A stretch of 26,791 nt of DNA, taken from contig JASJQH010000129.1 in assembly GCA_040143965.1 (NCBI GenBank), positions 1-26,791 of the forward strand. Direction: 5' to 3'. This DNA is from Basidiobolus ranarum (Eukaryota; Basidiobolomycota; Basidiobolomycetes; Basidiobolales). The position numbers and the translations under genes were made by a program. This document shows, one piece after another, positions 1 to 11,068 of the stretch (positions are counted from its first letter, which is position 1; each line of letters opens with the position of its first letter). Under the pieces are notes generated by a model. The model was not told the DNA's origin and did no database searches. It worked only from the letters and a program-made list of their open reading frames with translations.

Positions 1-1011
1 TGTTGTTGTCAGTAATAGCTGAAGAGGACATGCCTGTTATAATATAGCATAATAACAAGTGGGTTCAAGTGATTTATATGTACAGGAAAGACAAACTTTA
101 AGAAAGTCGGTAGTAATAATACACTAGAAATATATATCTATATATCAATAATTAAAGCACAGAAAGCCTGAACACTGTCACAACTTGAAAAGAGAGTAGG
201 GTTTAATGGGATGAAAACTGCAAAGAGTGAGAGAGTCTTACAGGGAAAATATAACTACGCATCGATTACACTGTACGCTTTTAAAGGATACTTGATTAAC
301 ATCTGGTATTTGCAAACGAAATTAAACCATAGTGGTAAAGAATAAACTTGCACTAATGACTATGAAGTATATTACATAGATAATATAAGTAATCTTCTCA
401 CCAATTCGCACTATAACCCATCAAATAACTCCACCAAATCCTCAAACTGGGACTTACGAGTCATTCCTGATTAATCTATATTTTCTAACTTCTGGAACTA
501 TATGTTTGGCGCCTACTGCGATCCAAGAACGAAGCACAGCACTAGCATAGAGATTCAATTATCTATAAACAAGCACGAGCGCAGGCAGTAAGCTTGGTAA
601 ATTAAATTTCCAAGACAATATTTATATTAATGACCTCTTAGTTGAACTATGTCTTTCGTATGTCTAGGATAGAGAACCACCATTACAACTCATGTTTAGT
701 TGGACGGTTAATGCTACAACATATTTACGTTTAGTTGGACGGTTAACGGTTTGTCTGCTTAAGCAAGATATTTTTATCTAGGCAAGCAGTCACATGCGAG
801 GCAATTCAAACGTGGAGCGTAAATCAAGTGTAAGTCAATCCAATCCGTATCTCGTTTTATTTAAGTGATTGGACGAGAGGCATGTACTGAGTCAGGTACG
901 CAGAGGATTTTTTTCAGGATGATCAGTAAAATAAAGTACATGGAATCTGACTGAGGTTCTCTCTTTTCCCTGTTTCTATACCCCCGTGGTTCAAGGACTG
1001 AAATTATTAAG
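1..1011. other. AT-rich intergenic spacer
   Basis: No open frame of convincing length or family similarity was found on either strand. The spacer is AT-rich and holds an 18-bp direct repeat (see 694-746). The last 60 bases before the eS24 start are pyrimidine-rich (around 955-985), as is common just upstream of ribosomal protein genes, so the right end probably carries the eS24 promoter and leader. No TATA box could be assigned with confidence. Confidence 0.6.
694..746. repeat. 18-bp direct repeat
   Basis: The sequence GTTTAGTTGGACGGTTAA occurs at 694-711 and again at 729-746, a spacing of 35 bases, with unrelated sequence between. It lies about 270-320 bases upstream of the eS24 start. It could be a duplicated regulatory site or simply a tandem duplication whose spacer has diverged; nothing here decides. 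Confidence 0.75.
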
Positions 1012-1550
1012 ATGGTCAGTATAGAGAATTAATAAACCTAACATAATATATTCGGAAGCACCATCTCCAAACGAATGGATGGATTGAATTACCAAGTAGA
1101 TAGATTGTTCTGTAGTAGCATGCAAAATAACATTATTTACTTCAATATTTGCAGGCCGACGCTACTGTCACTATTCGTACTCGTAAATTCTTGACCAACC
1201 GTCTTTTGCAACGCAAACAGTTCGTTGTCGATATTTTGCACCCTGGTAAGGCTAATATCAGCAAGGATGAACTTCGTGAGAAGCTCGCCAAGATGTACAA
1301 ATCCGAGAAGGAAAACGTTTTCTGCTTCGGTTTCCGTAACGCTTTCGGTGGTGGTAAATCTACTGGGTTTGCCCTCATCTATGACTCCTTAGATGCCGCT
1401 AAGAAGTTCGAGCCCAAGTACCGTTTGGTTCGTCACGGTCTTGCCGAGAATGGTATTACATCACGCAAACAACGTAAGGAACGTAAGAACCGTCTCAAGA
1501 AGCTTCGTGGTACTGCCAAGACCAAGGGCCCTAAGACCAAGTCTGAATAA
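1012..1550 (+). CDS. RPS24: Small ribosomal subunit protein eS24 (RPS24)
   Basis: This encodes ribosomal protein eS24 of the cytosolic 40S subunit. The main exon, 1155-1550, codes for a nearly complete protein beginning [12 protein letters not shown] and ending in the lysine-rich tail usual for the family. Motifs seen include [15 protein letters not shown], the KMYK segment, [21 protein letters not shown] and a basic [10 protein letters not shown] stretch. The main exon is preceded by a clean TTTGCAG acceptor (ending at 1154) in phase 0, so only the initiator Met is missing. I place it at ATG 1012-1014, directly followed by GTCAGT, giving a 140-nt intron and a 133-residue product, the normal length. 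An ATG-only first coding exon is inferred; a different upstream first exon is possible. An AATAAA lies at 1603-1608, 53 bases after the stop, and may serve polyadenylation. Confidence 0.93.
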
Positions 1551-2063
1551 ATTCTTTCCAGTATATCCACGGTTGAACTTGCTGTCTTGTTGGACAAAGC
1601 TCAATAAATTTATTTCATTCATCCTACACCTCATGAAGACACATGGCCAACTGTTCTAGTAGTAACATAGTTCATATCCAATTTTAATGTATATGTTTAA
1701 AAAGCCTTGGATCTAAGCCTAGACTAAATCTTTTCAGAGATAATAAATCATTGCACGAATAATTTTTGCAAGTTGTGAATATGCATGGGAGGGATATCCT
1801 ATTGGTTTTCAATCTTAATTCCACATGTAGAGTGTATATTTTCGAGGGGGGGCGTAAACTTTATTCCATATAAATGACTTTCTCACCCTGTGCTTATCTG
1901 TCCAAGTAGCGTTTCCCTTTAATTTCAAGACAAGGTTATTGCAACTTTATGCTTCCTTTTTTCTAACGCTTTAACTCTAAACTAAGGATCTTAGTTTTCC
2001 AATCACTTATAAAACAAAACCCGTAACACTAATCCTTAACCATTAGCTTAAAGCCTTTTAACT
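1551..2063. other. Intergenic: eS24 3' end and MPO1-like promoter
   Basis: No gene is seen here. The left part holds the eS24 3' untranslated region with an AATAAA at 1603-1608. A G-run (GAGGGGGGGCG, around 1845-1854) and TC-rich stretches precede the next start codon at 2064. Confidence 0.6.
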
Positions 2064-2761
2064 ATGAGTAGATATCTTGACTTTGAAAAACAGTTCATCT
2101 TTTATGGCCAACATCATGCCAACAGAGTCAATATCGTCAGTCACGTTGTAGGAATCCCTCTCCTAATGTGGAGTGGCTTCGCTTTAACCGTGAAATTGGG
2201 GCCTCTATTTCATTTGGATTTTCTGGGTCCTCAGCCTGTCCCCGTCCATCTTCCTTGGTTCGCAGTTCTAGCATATATGTCATTTTATATGTTACTCGAA
2301 CCAGTGGCTGCGGTAAACTTTAACCACTGAGTATTATTTTTGTACGCTGTCTTAACCCAAATAATTCTAGATCTTCTATTCGCCTGTACTATTATGCACG
2401 GCTTATTATTCCTTACGTTTCTCCAACGCCTTGCCGAACTATTTTCAATGGGCTTTATTTTTACATTTAGGTTGCTGGGGACTTCAATTGTTTACCCATC
2501 GGTTTTTTGAAAAGCAACCTTTAAATTTACGCGATAATCTCATCCACGGTAATTAGTCTTGACATATATTAGTTGAAATTGGCGATATTGATAATTATTT
2601 TCTATCCAGTTCTCCTTTTCTCCCCGTTCTTTGTCTTTCTTGAGATACTCTTCGCTTTGGGATATCGTCCAGCTTTACAAAGTCGTATGCAAATAGCGGT
2701 TGGAAAGGCTGTCTATGCTGAGCAGAAGAAAAAGAATATGACGAATGGTAAACGTCAGTAA
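2064..2761 (+). CDS. MPO1: Mpo1-like (DUF962/YGL010w) membrane protein, probable 2-hydroxy fatty acid dioxygenase
   Basis: Three exons (2064-2312, 2371-2548, 2610-2761) give a 192-residue protein. Introns of 58 and 61 nt have GTAAAC...TTCTAG and GTAATT...TCCAG ends, and the phases match (0, then 1). The protein starts with the family hallmark YGQHHANRVNIVSHVVGIP, with histidines that bind iron in Mpo1. Several hydrophobic segments follow (about 32-50, 65-83 and the LLFSPFFVFLEILFALGY region). A second histidine motif (QLFTHRFFE, then NLRDNLIH) matches the family's GH..FE...PAL region, though the usual glycine before the second histidine is replaced. In yeast Mpo1 acts in the ER, removing one carbon from 2-hydroxy fatty acids in phytosphingosine breakdown. 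The same activity here is inferred from the family. The gene is convergent with the VPS17-like gene. Confidence 0.85.
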
Positions 2762-3391
2762 TATCTAGAATGAATCCACCAAATTAATAGTATGCGAAGG
2801 TAGAATATCCAATCTATTTAATGCAAATTTTTAGATTTCGGTACATTTCAGTGTAATTATTGATACCTCTTCATTTTACTTTCTCTTCGGTATCCAAAAG
2901 ACATGAACTATCGTTCAAGTGGGGATCGCCTTTCCCTTCTACAATCGCTTTTCCTTTCGGTATGAGAGATTCTTTACTATTAGGGCTTCTATATGGCTAT
3001 TGGCTTCCTCTACCCTTTCCTCCTTCTTCCCTCCACTCTTCTCTCCTCCCCCTCACTACGCTAATTAGTTACTACTTTTAGTTACTTTGCTTTCTACACT
3101 CTTCACACAAATCCCTAGGGATTTTTTATCGTATTTTTATGAAGATTTAAGATATTATACTAAATGAAAAGAACGGACGTTGCTATTTATTCTCTCCTTC
3201 GCATTTATATGAAATGGTCACCAAACCCATGGCTATATCCAAAATGAGACCAGAAATTCGGAAAGATTCCCAATATTCTATGCAACCAGATAAATAAACC
3301 AAGCAAGTAATAGCGATTAAAGCGATTAAAGCGCAACAACTCTACAAAGTGAATCTTAAATAGTCAAATCTCGAGAAAAAAAGGAAATCAA
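2762..3391. other. Convergent 3' intergenic spacer
   Basis: This is the gap between two convergent genes. A 73-codon frame at 2860-3081 is phenylalanine-, serine- and proline-rich because the DNA is a CT-rich tract (about 2990-3070); it has no recognisable domain and I do not call it. A short tandem repeat lies at 3313-3333. Confidence 0.55.
3313..3333. repeat. 9-bp tandem repeat, unit GCGATTAAA
   Basis: Two full copies and a partial third copy (GCG) of GCGATTAAA lie head to tail in the spacer. One of several such short duplications in this window. Confidence 0.8.
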
Positions 3392-5076
3392 CTATTGTAT
3401 CAACTCATTTAACATCTTCTCCCATAATTGAATCTTCTGTCGTTCTAAATCCAGCTGTTTACGTGCATATGTATTAAAGCAACTCAAAAAATCGTAACTT
3501 TTGGTTTCTTCATAAACTTCGATCTCACTTCTTAAATTCTTATCAATCTTATTATGTAGCGCACGTTTGTACGTTTCAAATTGTTTGGCCTACATGGGAT
3601 ATGAATATTGGATATAGATGGGATTCATTCAATATCGAGTTGGAAAGGGATGTGAAGTAAACTATGTCTTACCTCTTCAAGATCTTCCACTGCCTGGTTT
3701 ACTTTCTCGGCTTTAATATTTGCAGATGCTTTCATTACTATGATAGCCTGTCGTCTTTTTTCCGAGGTTTTGACCGAAGTGTCATAATCCGCTTTGACAT
3801 TGATTCGATTCAATAGTAAGAGCTATTACCCAAGGGAAGAGTCCATTAACATCCATTCAAATCTCTTTGTTCACTTGAAAGATGTTCCTTTACCTGAATG
3901 TACTTGGCATTTCTGATGTAGTTGTCAAAGAGGTATCCGAGGATAGTGTTCTTATGATCCGTCTACAAACCATGGAGCTCTCCTTGAATATTCGTAGATA
4001 GATGTTGAATACCGAAAATCCATACCTGTACTCCATTTAATTCACTACATTTAAGGAAGCATTCCCCCAACCTTCGTAAAGATCTAAGAATTCGATAGAG
4101 AATGAGTGAATAACATACATAGATTAACTGTACTGATTGGGAGCGGAGACTTTACTTGGATAGAGGACTGTTGACTTCTGATGCGGCAAACAAAGATAAT
4201 TTATCAGCAACTTCAACTTCAGATCCACTTAAATCTAGTTGATAGAAAGAGAAGTTGAGCAGGATTTACTTTAGAATATGTGAAGGTGGTTGTAGTAAGT
4301 ATTCGATTTACTTTTTCTGGCTCTACTTATGCGAGTTAATATTTTCGAGGAATTTTGAAGGTTATTTTCTAGGGCAACTAATGCAGAATACTCCCTATCC
4401 AATGGATCTCTTTTATCATCCGATAAGCTACCAGTATCTTTGGCTTTTGTCCGAAAACGACTGATTTTAATGGGGTTGGCTCTGCTGGTTGGTGTATACT
4501 ACAAGTTACCATAAATCAACGGTGAAAAATGGTTACGTAAATCCACTATAAAGTAAGAGCATACAAGAACATACCACAAAGTCCGATTCGATGAAAGACT
4601 GAAGTTCCGAATCTTGACGTAAAATGGGATGTGCCGCCAATCTACTCAAAAATATTTGAAGGGAATTCTTACTCAACCGTAAACTTTTATCAAAGTTGGT
4701 AGATTCGTCTGGTTGACGTGGAAGTATAGGAACAATACATTCTGGATAAGCGTTAACTAAATAATTATGTAACCTCTCAAACTCTGCGTAGGTTCTTTCG
4801 ATGGTGTCATAATTCCTTTTTTTATATTGTGTCAAGTCGGTCTTGTTTGATGTAGGAGGGTAAGGAAAAATGGGGAGTTTTCATTGAGTAGGTTGTACAT
4901 TGTGTGTTCAGTATTGCATAACTTACTTGGGCTTTGATGCGGTAAACAAGCTCTCTTTTGGCTTTGTCGATGGAAGTGAGGGTAAGAGTAAGTGGAGTGT
5001 CTTCCTGTTTGTAGAAGGTGGCTGGTTGTTTGGACATTTCAGTCTCAGTGACTCTTCCAACTACTGGTTCTGGCAT
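3392..5076 (-). CDS. VPS17: Vps17-like PX-BAR sorting nexin (retromer-associated)
   Basis: Eight exons on the minus strand: 5076-4927, 4841-4575, 4498-4312, 4234-4156, 4083-4026, 3962-3894, 3822-3673 and 3589-3392. All join in phase to give 385 residues. The PX domain covers about residues 22-139, with Y-x-x-I-x-R66-T-Y-A-E-F as the phosphoinositide-binding Arg motif, then PECIVPILPRQP and the closing FIESDFV-YTP signature typical of Vps17. The rest is helical and charged (RISRARK, SLRRLGECFLKC, RRQAIIVMKASANIKAEKV), as expected for a BAR domain. Vps17 pairs with Vps5 to coat endosomal tubules returning cargo to the Golgi. Yeast Vps17 has 551 residues; this form lacks a long N-terminal tail, or an upstream exon is missed. 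The exon 3 donor (GTAAAT, 4311) could instead be GTAGAG slightly upstream, with the same phase. The first acceptor is AAG rather than CAG or TAG. Confidence 0.88.
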
Positions 5077-5568
5077 AAAAATACTTTCTCAGGTTAAATA
5101 GGGGATAGAAGAACAAGTTACTTCTCAACCAAATAGGAGCATTTCGATTAGAAAATTGGATAAAACTGCTTAATTGGAAATAGTGTACAATAGGAGCAAA
5201 ATAGTTGGGTGAAACAATAGACCACCTAAAATATCCAGTCTACTTGGCATTTATGTATAATGAACGTATAATGAAATGAAATCAAGGCCCACTCAGCTGA
5301 ATTGATGGACTTGATTGAATTGATTGCCTATCGTGGGTTAAACAGTCACAGTCTAATAATAGTTTAGAAATCCAGTATATCTCGCTTTCTTAAGTAAGGC
5401 TAAAAGAGTTATAGGTAACCAGAGTTTTACTCAGCTTCAAGTGAAGCTAAAATGGTAGCACATTGGTGTAGCAGTAATGTAAAGTTTAACAAATAAGGAG
5501 GTTTTTTCTATGAATGGTACTTTAATTTACAACAATCAAGAAAGAGACTAATATGAGCACCATAGAAC
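5077..5568. other. Spacer between GSH2 and VPS17
   Basis: This holds the 3' flank of the glutathione synthetase gene and the 5' flank of the Vps17-like gene, both read on the minus strand. No coding signal was seen. An additional 5' exon of VPS17 cannot be ruled out, but I found no ATG plus donor that would join well to the exon at 5076. Confidence 0.5.
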
Positions 5569-7634
5569 CTAAACTAATAACGGACTATCAATAACGGCAA
5601 AACCGGTAGCAACGCCTCCCTCTTTGGTATCTGAAAGCTTGGTGCGTAGCAAATGGCCAGCATTTTCATTAACTAGAACCTTGGAGCCGTCACTGGAGTT
5701 TCAGCGTAAATACAAACACAAGCAATGAGCGACATAGAACTAAAATAGCAATACACTAAAAATTCTAACCTGATCCAGATACCGTACACTCCAAGCTCAC
5801 TAACGAACTTGCCATCGTATAGCTGTCCTTGACGGACCACCACATTCTCAATGGTAGGTGGGACGATCAAATCCATGAGAATGTATGCACTTTGTTGCTC
5901 TACGGACATATTCTTTAAGGTATCAGGGATGTCTTGTCCGTAAATATTGTTTCCACCACCTTCACGTTGTGGTTTCATCACGAAACGATCAGGCTCATTT
6001 GAGGCCATATCGGCAGCTGCACGACCTTCCGGAGTTCCATCCAACGGATACAGTCCAGCGAAAGAATCGCGAATTCTCTTAGCAATAGTCTTATCCTTCA
6101 CGAACCTGATGAACAATGGTCAATTAAGTCACAGTTATATTTGGGTGATATTTCAGTACCTCTCTAGTAAACTGGGCTTTGCTAGAACTTGTTGTACTTT
6201 CTTGGCACCCACAAGCTGATAAGCAATGGTTGGGCACTTGATGGAGCGAGAACGTTCAATAAGAAGTCTGGCATCCCATTCCTAAATGAAATGTGTCTTT
6301 GTCTTAGGGCTGATGTTAATTTCACGGGTCAGAATAAGAACCAAAGAATACCTTGGTGGTGGGATGGTCATTAGGTCCGTAACCAGAGCGGAAATATGTC
6401 ACAGAAATCTGCTTACCATCGCTGAGGAGATAAGGAAAAAGCAAAAACACTTAGGAGGGTTGCCAGTAGGTTCACAAGCACATGAAATACTTACATCAAC
6501 AAATTACGGTTGTCATCTAAAGTAACTTGCTCTGCTACTTCCGCAAGAGTTTTGCGCACTACGCGTACGCCATGGCTTTGAAAATCAAATATCGGTCAGT
6601 TACGTTCAAATATCGTCTATAAAGATAATGAGTGGATTTACTTGTTGAGCAAGTTGTATTCAATCCAGCGCTGATCAAAGATGTTACGTTCGTTTGGCTG
6701 GACTACAAACAAAATGACAGCCCTGTTAGAGTAAGATGTCGTTCGTTAGGGTTAAAATCAGTAAGATGATTGAATGTCAAAATATATCGAGCATCGCTTA
6801 CTCCTTAACGCCAAAAATTTCGTGTGCTTGAGCCAGTCCTTTGGCTATACCAGTGAAAGATTTGCTTTCTGGAAGTGATTCCTCAGCAAAGAGAGAGGTG
6901 TCGAACTCGGGATGGAAGTTCTGAATATAATTCACCAGATACCTATGGACTCCGCGATTAGTCAAAGTTCCAAGGATAGGTTCTCTACCACACTTACTTG
7001 TGCAACTGCCCTGTCAATCCAGTCAAACTTCCAAACGAAGAAGCAATTGTATTAAATTCCACTTGTTGAATAATAGGCTCTTGTTCACCAACAGCGTGCA
7101 ATAAATAATCGGAACGGTGAATACCCAAAGATACGGACTAAAAAAAGAACTGTTTAAGTAACAAGTTCCAAAAGCTGATATATAGTTCGTTGAAAAGTGA
7201 ATTACCTGAGAGAATCCTTCCTTCTTTACCTTCAAAAAGATATCGTACAGATTCTTCATAAACTCATCAACATTGGACAAGCTATTTTTTCAATCCTATT
7301 AATATATATATATACATATTGTTTATGAGACAGGTAACTACCTTTCCATGATTTCTTGTAAAAACTCGTGATCTTCGGAAATGGTGTGTAGAAGTTGGTT
7401 CATGGCTGGTTGGAGTTCAAGTGCTTCTTGAAAACAATGTTTAGGGAATGGCGAAGGGAATAAAGCAAAGGGTGCGTTGATGACTTCTCCAGCCGGTGGT
7501 AACCCAGTTTGTGTGTCTACCGGACCACGCATTACAAGGCCATGAGCAAAAGCCCAATCCAAAGCTACTTGCTTTAATTCTTCCAACAAAGCAGGAGAGG
7601 CAGAAGGTGGGTATTGAGGAAAAGTATAGGGCAT
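5569..7634 (-). CDS. GSH2: Glutathione synthetase
   Basis: This enzyme joins gamma-glutamylcysteine and glycine with ATP to make glutathione, as a cytosolic homodimer. Ten minus-strand exons (7634-7342, 7281-7206, 7137-6998, 6942-6802, 6722-6642, 6575-6495, 6421-6352, 6281-6160, 6105-5770, 5692-5569) join in phase to 487 residues, the usual eukaryotic length. Visible family motifs, in order, are [12 protein letters not shown] near the start, [26 protein letters not shown] (substrate-binding region), [28 protein letters not shown], the glycine-rich [17 protein letters not shown] loop, [25 protein letters not shown] and the C-terminal [14 protein letters not shown]-loop. The start is the first ATG of the conserved frame. 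A TTTCTACAG acceptor-like site just upstream suggests a 5' UTR intron. Introns are 52-79 nt. Confidence 0.96.
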
Positions 7635-8278
7635 GTTGATGTCAAGTGAAGTATCTACCGGGTATTTGCTGTAGAAAATTAAAGTTAAGCACACTACGAA
7701 TAGTGACTGAAGTTGCAATTTAGAAGGTCGATAAATATTGGCTCTCTTATAACCTTGGTAAGAAAAAGCTTGATGATAATTTGGAAACGATGGGTATTTT
7801 TTAAATTCTGAATGACATATATTGAAAATCGAATATTTGTTTAGTAATCAAAAATTGCACCTTGCCTAGAAAAAAGGATATTTCTTGGGTTGCTTAGTAA
7901 TTTAGTGAATAAAATCCAATCCCGATATATTCAGTAAATCTACAGCCATTGCGAATATATGTTCTAAATCACCTACATAAATCACCTACATCAGATGCGC
8001 TCGCAAAAAGAATGTTAGCTCCAAATTAGATTAGATCCAGTACATTCATTATAGCATATCATTGGTTCTGCGTAATCAGTTGGCATTAAAACAGTTCCTT
8101 GATAATCATCTCTAGAGTATATGCGTTACGCACTCCATCATTATTATAGTTAATAAAGATTTATTGAACAGGTTCATAAACAAAGAGCCAAAAACTATTT
8201 CAAGACAGATAAATGACGAAAAGCGTGGGATACAGCGTCAAAGGAGCAATCACTGAGCTTTTAAGCCATTCTTAAGAA
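7635..8278. other. Spacer between MMS2 and GSH2
   Basis: No gene was detected. The DNA is AT-rich. It should contain the GSH2 promoter (minus strand) and the MMS2 3' region. A 13-bp tandem duplication lies at 7965-7990. Confidence 0.55.
7965..7990. repeat. 13-bp tandem duplication, unit TAAATCACCTACA
   Basis: Two identical adjacent copies, about 330 bases upstream of the GSH2 start. Confidence 0.85.
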
Positions 8279-8959
8279 TCAATAAAAAGTTCCTTCTTGA
8301 GGTTGAGGGAGTTTACGGTTGTGAGGATGAGCCATTTCGCTATTACAAGTAGAAATATTTAACACCTGTACATAATACTATAATATTCTTTCAGGATAAA
8401 CACTTACCGACGAATCTCAGTCAAAACGGTTTCCAAGGTATAATTACGCTTCCAGTTATGTAAACAGTTTAATTTACTGGACTCAACCTGGTATAAAAAG
8501 AAGGGCTTATGAGTAAATAAATTCTTGCAATATTAAAATTGCGTTGCCACATACCGAACCATTTTGTTGATTCACACAGGGGAGATTGATCTGAGAAAGG
8601 AAAGAAATAGTAGGTGGAGTATCAGGGTAGTTGGCATCGCAATGAATTTTTAAAGAGTAGATGCGGTTTTCATGGACGGACTGTAGACAGAAGAGAGAGT
8701 CAATATATGTGTATACGAACATATACAAATAGAATATTGCTTACGTGAGGTGGTCCAAGAATAGTGCCATTCCAGTTACTCATCATGATGTCATCACCAT
8801 CAGCCAAACCGTAACTGCAGGTACCATCTCCTATTCCCTTTTCACCTTTTTCTAATTCTTCTAAAAGACGGAAATTTCTTGGGACTAGAAAAATGATACA
8901 ATGGTTAGGGAGCTCTACCAATTGAACTGTATGCTTACTTGACACTTACCTTTAGCCAT
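8279..8959 (-). CDS. MMS2: Ubiquitin-conjugating enzyme variant Mms2 (UEV)
   Basis: Mms2 is the inactive E2 variant that pairs with Ubc13 to build Lys63-linked ubiquitin chains on PCNA in error-free DNA damage tolerance. Five minus-strand exons (8959-8950, 8884-8745, 8680-8555, 8487-8408, 8339-8279) join in phase to give 138 residues, against 137 in yeast. The sequence follows yeast Mms2 closely: [69 protein letters not shown] and LRKEMA-like IRREMAHP, ending in PQEGTFY. As in all UEVs, no HPN tripeptide or catalytic-cysteine context follows the PxxPP segment. The first exon holds only MAK plus one base. Intron 1 contains a tRNA D-arm-like string (see findings). Confidence 0.96.
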
Positions 8960-9831
8960 TTTATGTAGTCAGACTTTGGAAGATATAACCAGCAAACTTT
9001 AAGGTGTTGTACGTAGAGCCTATGTATAACGCTTACCCTTCTGTTTAAAAAATAGATAAGACATCAGCATAAAATGCCATTAAATTATTGACGCTATGGG
9101 AACTTGACTTACTATGAAGTAGTCAAAGTATGAAAGCGAAGCAGGCAACAGAAAGGATAACACGATTTTTGAATACTTGAAAATTTAATTCGAAACGTAA
9201 CCGTAGCTGGAAATTCTATTGTTATGACGTCGAATAGAAAGGTAGGACTTTCTGGATTAAATAATTCGAGAATACATGACTCTACAAAAGCGGTGTTTCA
9301 TATTATCCCTCCAGATTGGTCTATAAATATAATAAGGTAGGAAAAGGCTTAAATGATTATATATATGCAATACTAACAATACGATTTCACTATATAAATT
9401 AACCACCATTAATTCCAGCCTATCGACAGGACGAGATTTATGAAGACCCAATTAATGCTTAGATCATATTCTTATATTCTGTACTATCTTCAAATGTTTC
9501 AAGTGTGGCTCTCTTCTTCCTCAACCACCTAATTTTTTTCGACTATTTTTTTCACCTATACTTCTACTTGATTATATATATACATATATATATGTATATA
9601 TACATTCTTTGAAAAAGCTAGACAGCCTTATCTCGAGAATATAGATTATGTCTTTTTAATAGTTAGTTACATGCTTCTACCTTATTTTACAAAACAAGAC
9701 TTCGATCGGCGGATAGATAATTAAATTTCACCTCATCAACACCTGCAGCTATCTTTTTCTCGTGTTCTTATTAGTTTATTCTGGCATTTTTTCGCCAAAA
9801 GTTCAAATCATCATTCGAGTTCACCACCATT
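8960..9831. other. Divergent promoter region between MMS2 and the cyclin gene
   Basis: About 870 bases lie between two divergent start codons, so both promoters should be here. No coding signal is convincing. A 28-nt alternating AT palindrome lies at 9575-9602, and TC-rich stretches run up to the cyclin ATG at 9832. Confidence 0.6.
9575..9602. repeat. Perfect 28-nt AT-rich palindrome
   Basis: The 28 bases are their own reverse complement: alternating TA runs with one C at 9583 and the matching G at 9594. The element sits about 230 bases upstream of the cyclin start. It may simply be a TA microsatellite with two symmetric changes, or it may extrude a cruciform. Confidence 0.85.
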
Positions 9832-10539
9832 ATGCCTAAATCCACATCCTCCTCTAACGGTGTCAACGTCAACAACACAGACGCTATCGAAGTCCCGGAG
9901 TTTTTTTACCTCGCTGACACTGCGCATTTAACACATCTAATCGGTAACTCCACGGTTTTGATACAGAGTTTTGTTTTATGAATTCTTATTTATAATACTT
10001 TCTCTACAGCGGATATGTTCAATCGACTAATATCACATAATGATCAGATTCCCTTGACACCTAGCAATCTAACAAGATTTCATTCGCGTACGCCACCTGG
10101 AATATCTATTTATGATTATCTGAGGCGTATAGTGAAATATACTTCGGTTGAAAAGCCGTGTCTTATTATGCTGCTTGTATACATTGATCGAGTGAGTGAG
10201 TTACACCGGAGTTTCATCATCTCGTCTTTGACCGTTCATAGATTCCTCATTACAGCAGTGGTGGTTGCTTCAAAGGCTTTATGTGACGCATATTGTACGA
10301 ATACGCATTATGCAAAGGTTGGAGGAGTGTCAACACAGGAAATCAATGCTTTGGAACTCGAGTTCTTATTCTTTATCGATTGGAAATTATATTGCTCACC
10401 AGAAACTCTACAGCAGTATTACGTGAACTTGGTCGATCAACATCCATCTTACAAACAGATCACGGAGGCGGTGGAACCCAAGCCTAAAAGATTTAAAGCC
10501 AAGCAAGATTCAGAGCCTACCGAGGAAACTTTATCTTGA
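9832..10539 (+). CDS. Pho80/Pcl-type cyclin
   Basis: This is a cyclin of the family that activates Pho85-type kinases in phosphate sensing, glycogen control or cell-cycle entry. Two exons, 9832-9943 and 10010-10539, are split by a 66-nt intron (GTAACT...CTACAG, phase 1) and give 213 residues. The cyclin box runs from about residue 38 to 170. Family landmarks are RFHSRTPPGISIYDYLRRIVKY, the long helix LIMLLVYIDR, the SLTVHRFLITAVVVASKALCD core and the strongly conserved THYAKVGGVSTQEINALELEFLFFIDW. The short N-terminus is Ser/Asn-rich, and the C-terminus is basic then acidic (PKPKRFKAKQDSEPTEE). This layout fits PREG1/Pho80-like and Pcl6/7-like members; I cannot say which. The start is the first ATG in frame, after a TC-rich leader. 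Confidence 0.92.
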
Positions 10540-11068
10540 TATGAAGTTTTGTTATTTATTGTTTCATCTTATGTAATTCACGTTTCTTTTCCTCTTTTCA
10601 TTTGCTGCATTTATGTTACTTCGATCGTTGGTCCTCACATCTTGCTATACATACATTCCTCATACTTATTCTCGTTACATTCATATTTAAACTGTTTGTC
10701 TGCGGAGTTCTAAATTTCATCCCACTTTTGTATTCCGAAGCCATTACAGTTCTCTAATCACAGATAGCAACACAGCCATCTAGATTAGCAATATACAACA
10801 GCTATCTAATACATAGCTATCCAACTATCAGTACTTGCAACGATTCCAATCATATTTAGTCGAAGTGATTCTATGATATAGCCCCAAAGCATCTTGGTCT
10901 GTTTATTTTATCGATATTTCTAGAATCTAAAGGCAACTATTAGTTTACGACGTTAATTGATGGTTGTAATTTTAAAAGCAACGAAAATCATTGGAAAGGG
11001 GAGAGTATTCTATTGATGCCAGTAGGATACAATACCAGTGAAATTGCTTCATTTCTCAGCTCTCATTT
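10540..11068. other. 3' spacer between cyclin and Era-like pseudogene
   Basis: No gene is seen. The left part is T-rich, as expected for a 3' untranslated region. Short AGCTATC-type motifs recur around 10760-10830 without a clear period. Confidence 0.5.

Noticed and set aside
2860-3081. A 73-codon frame on the + strand
   Set aside because: Low-complexity CT-rich DNA gives Phe, Ser and Pro by composition; it lies in a convergent 3' spacer.
4900-5097. A 65-codon frame on the + strand
   Set aside because: Antisense to exon 1 of the VPS17-like gene.
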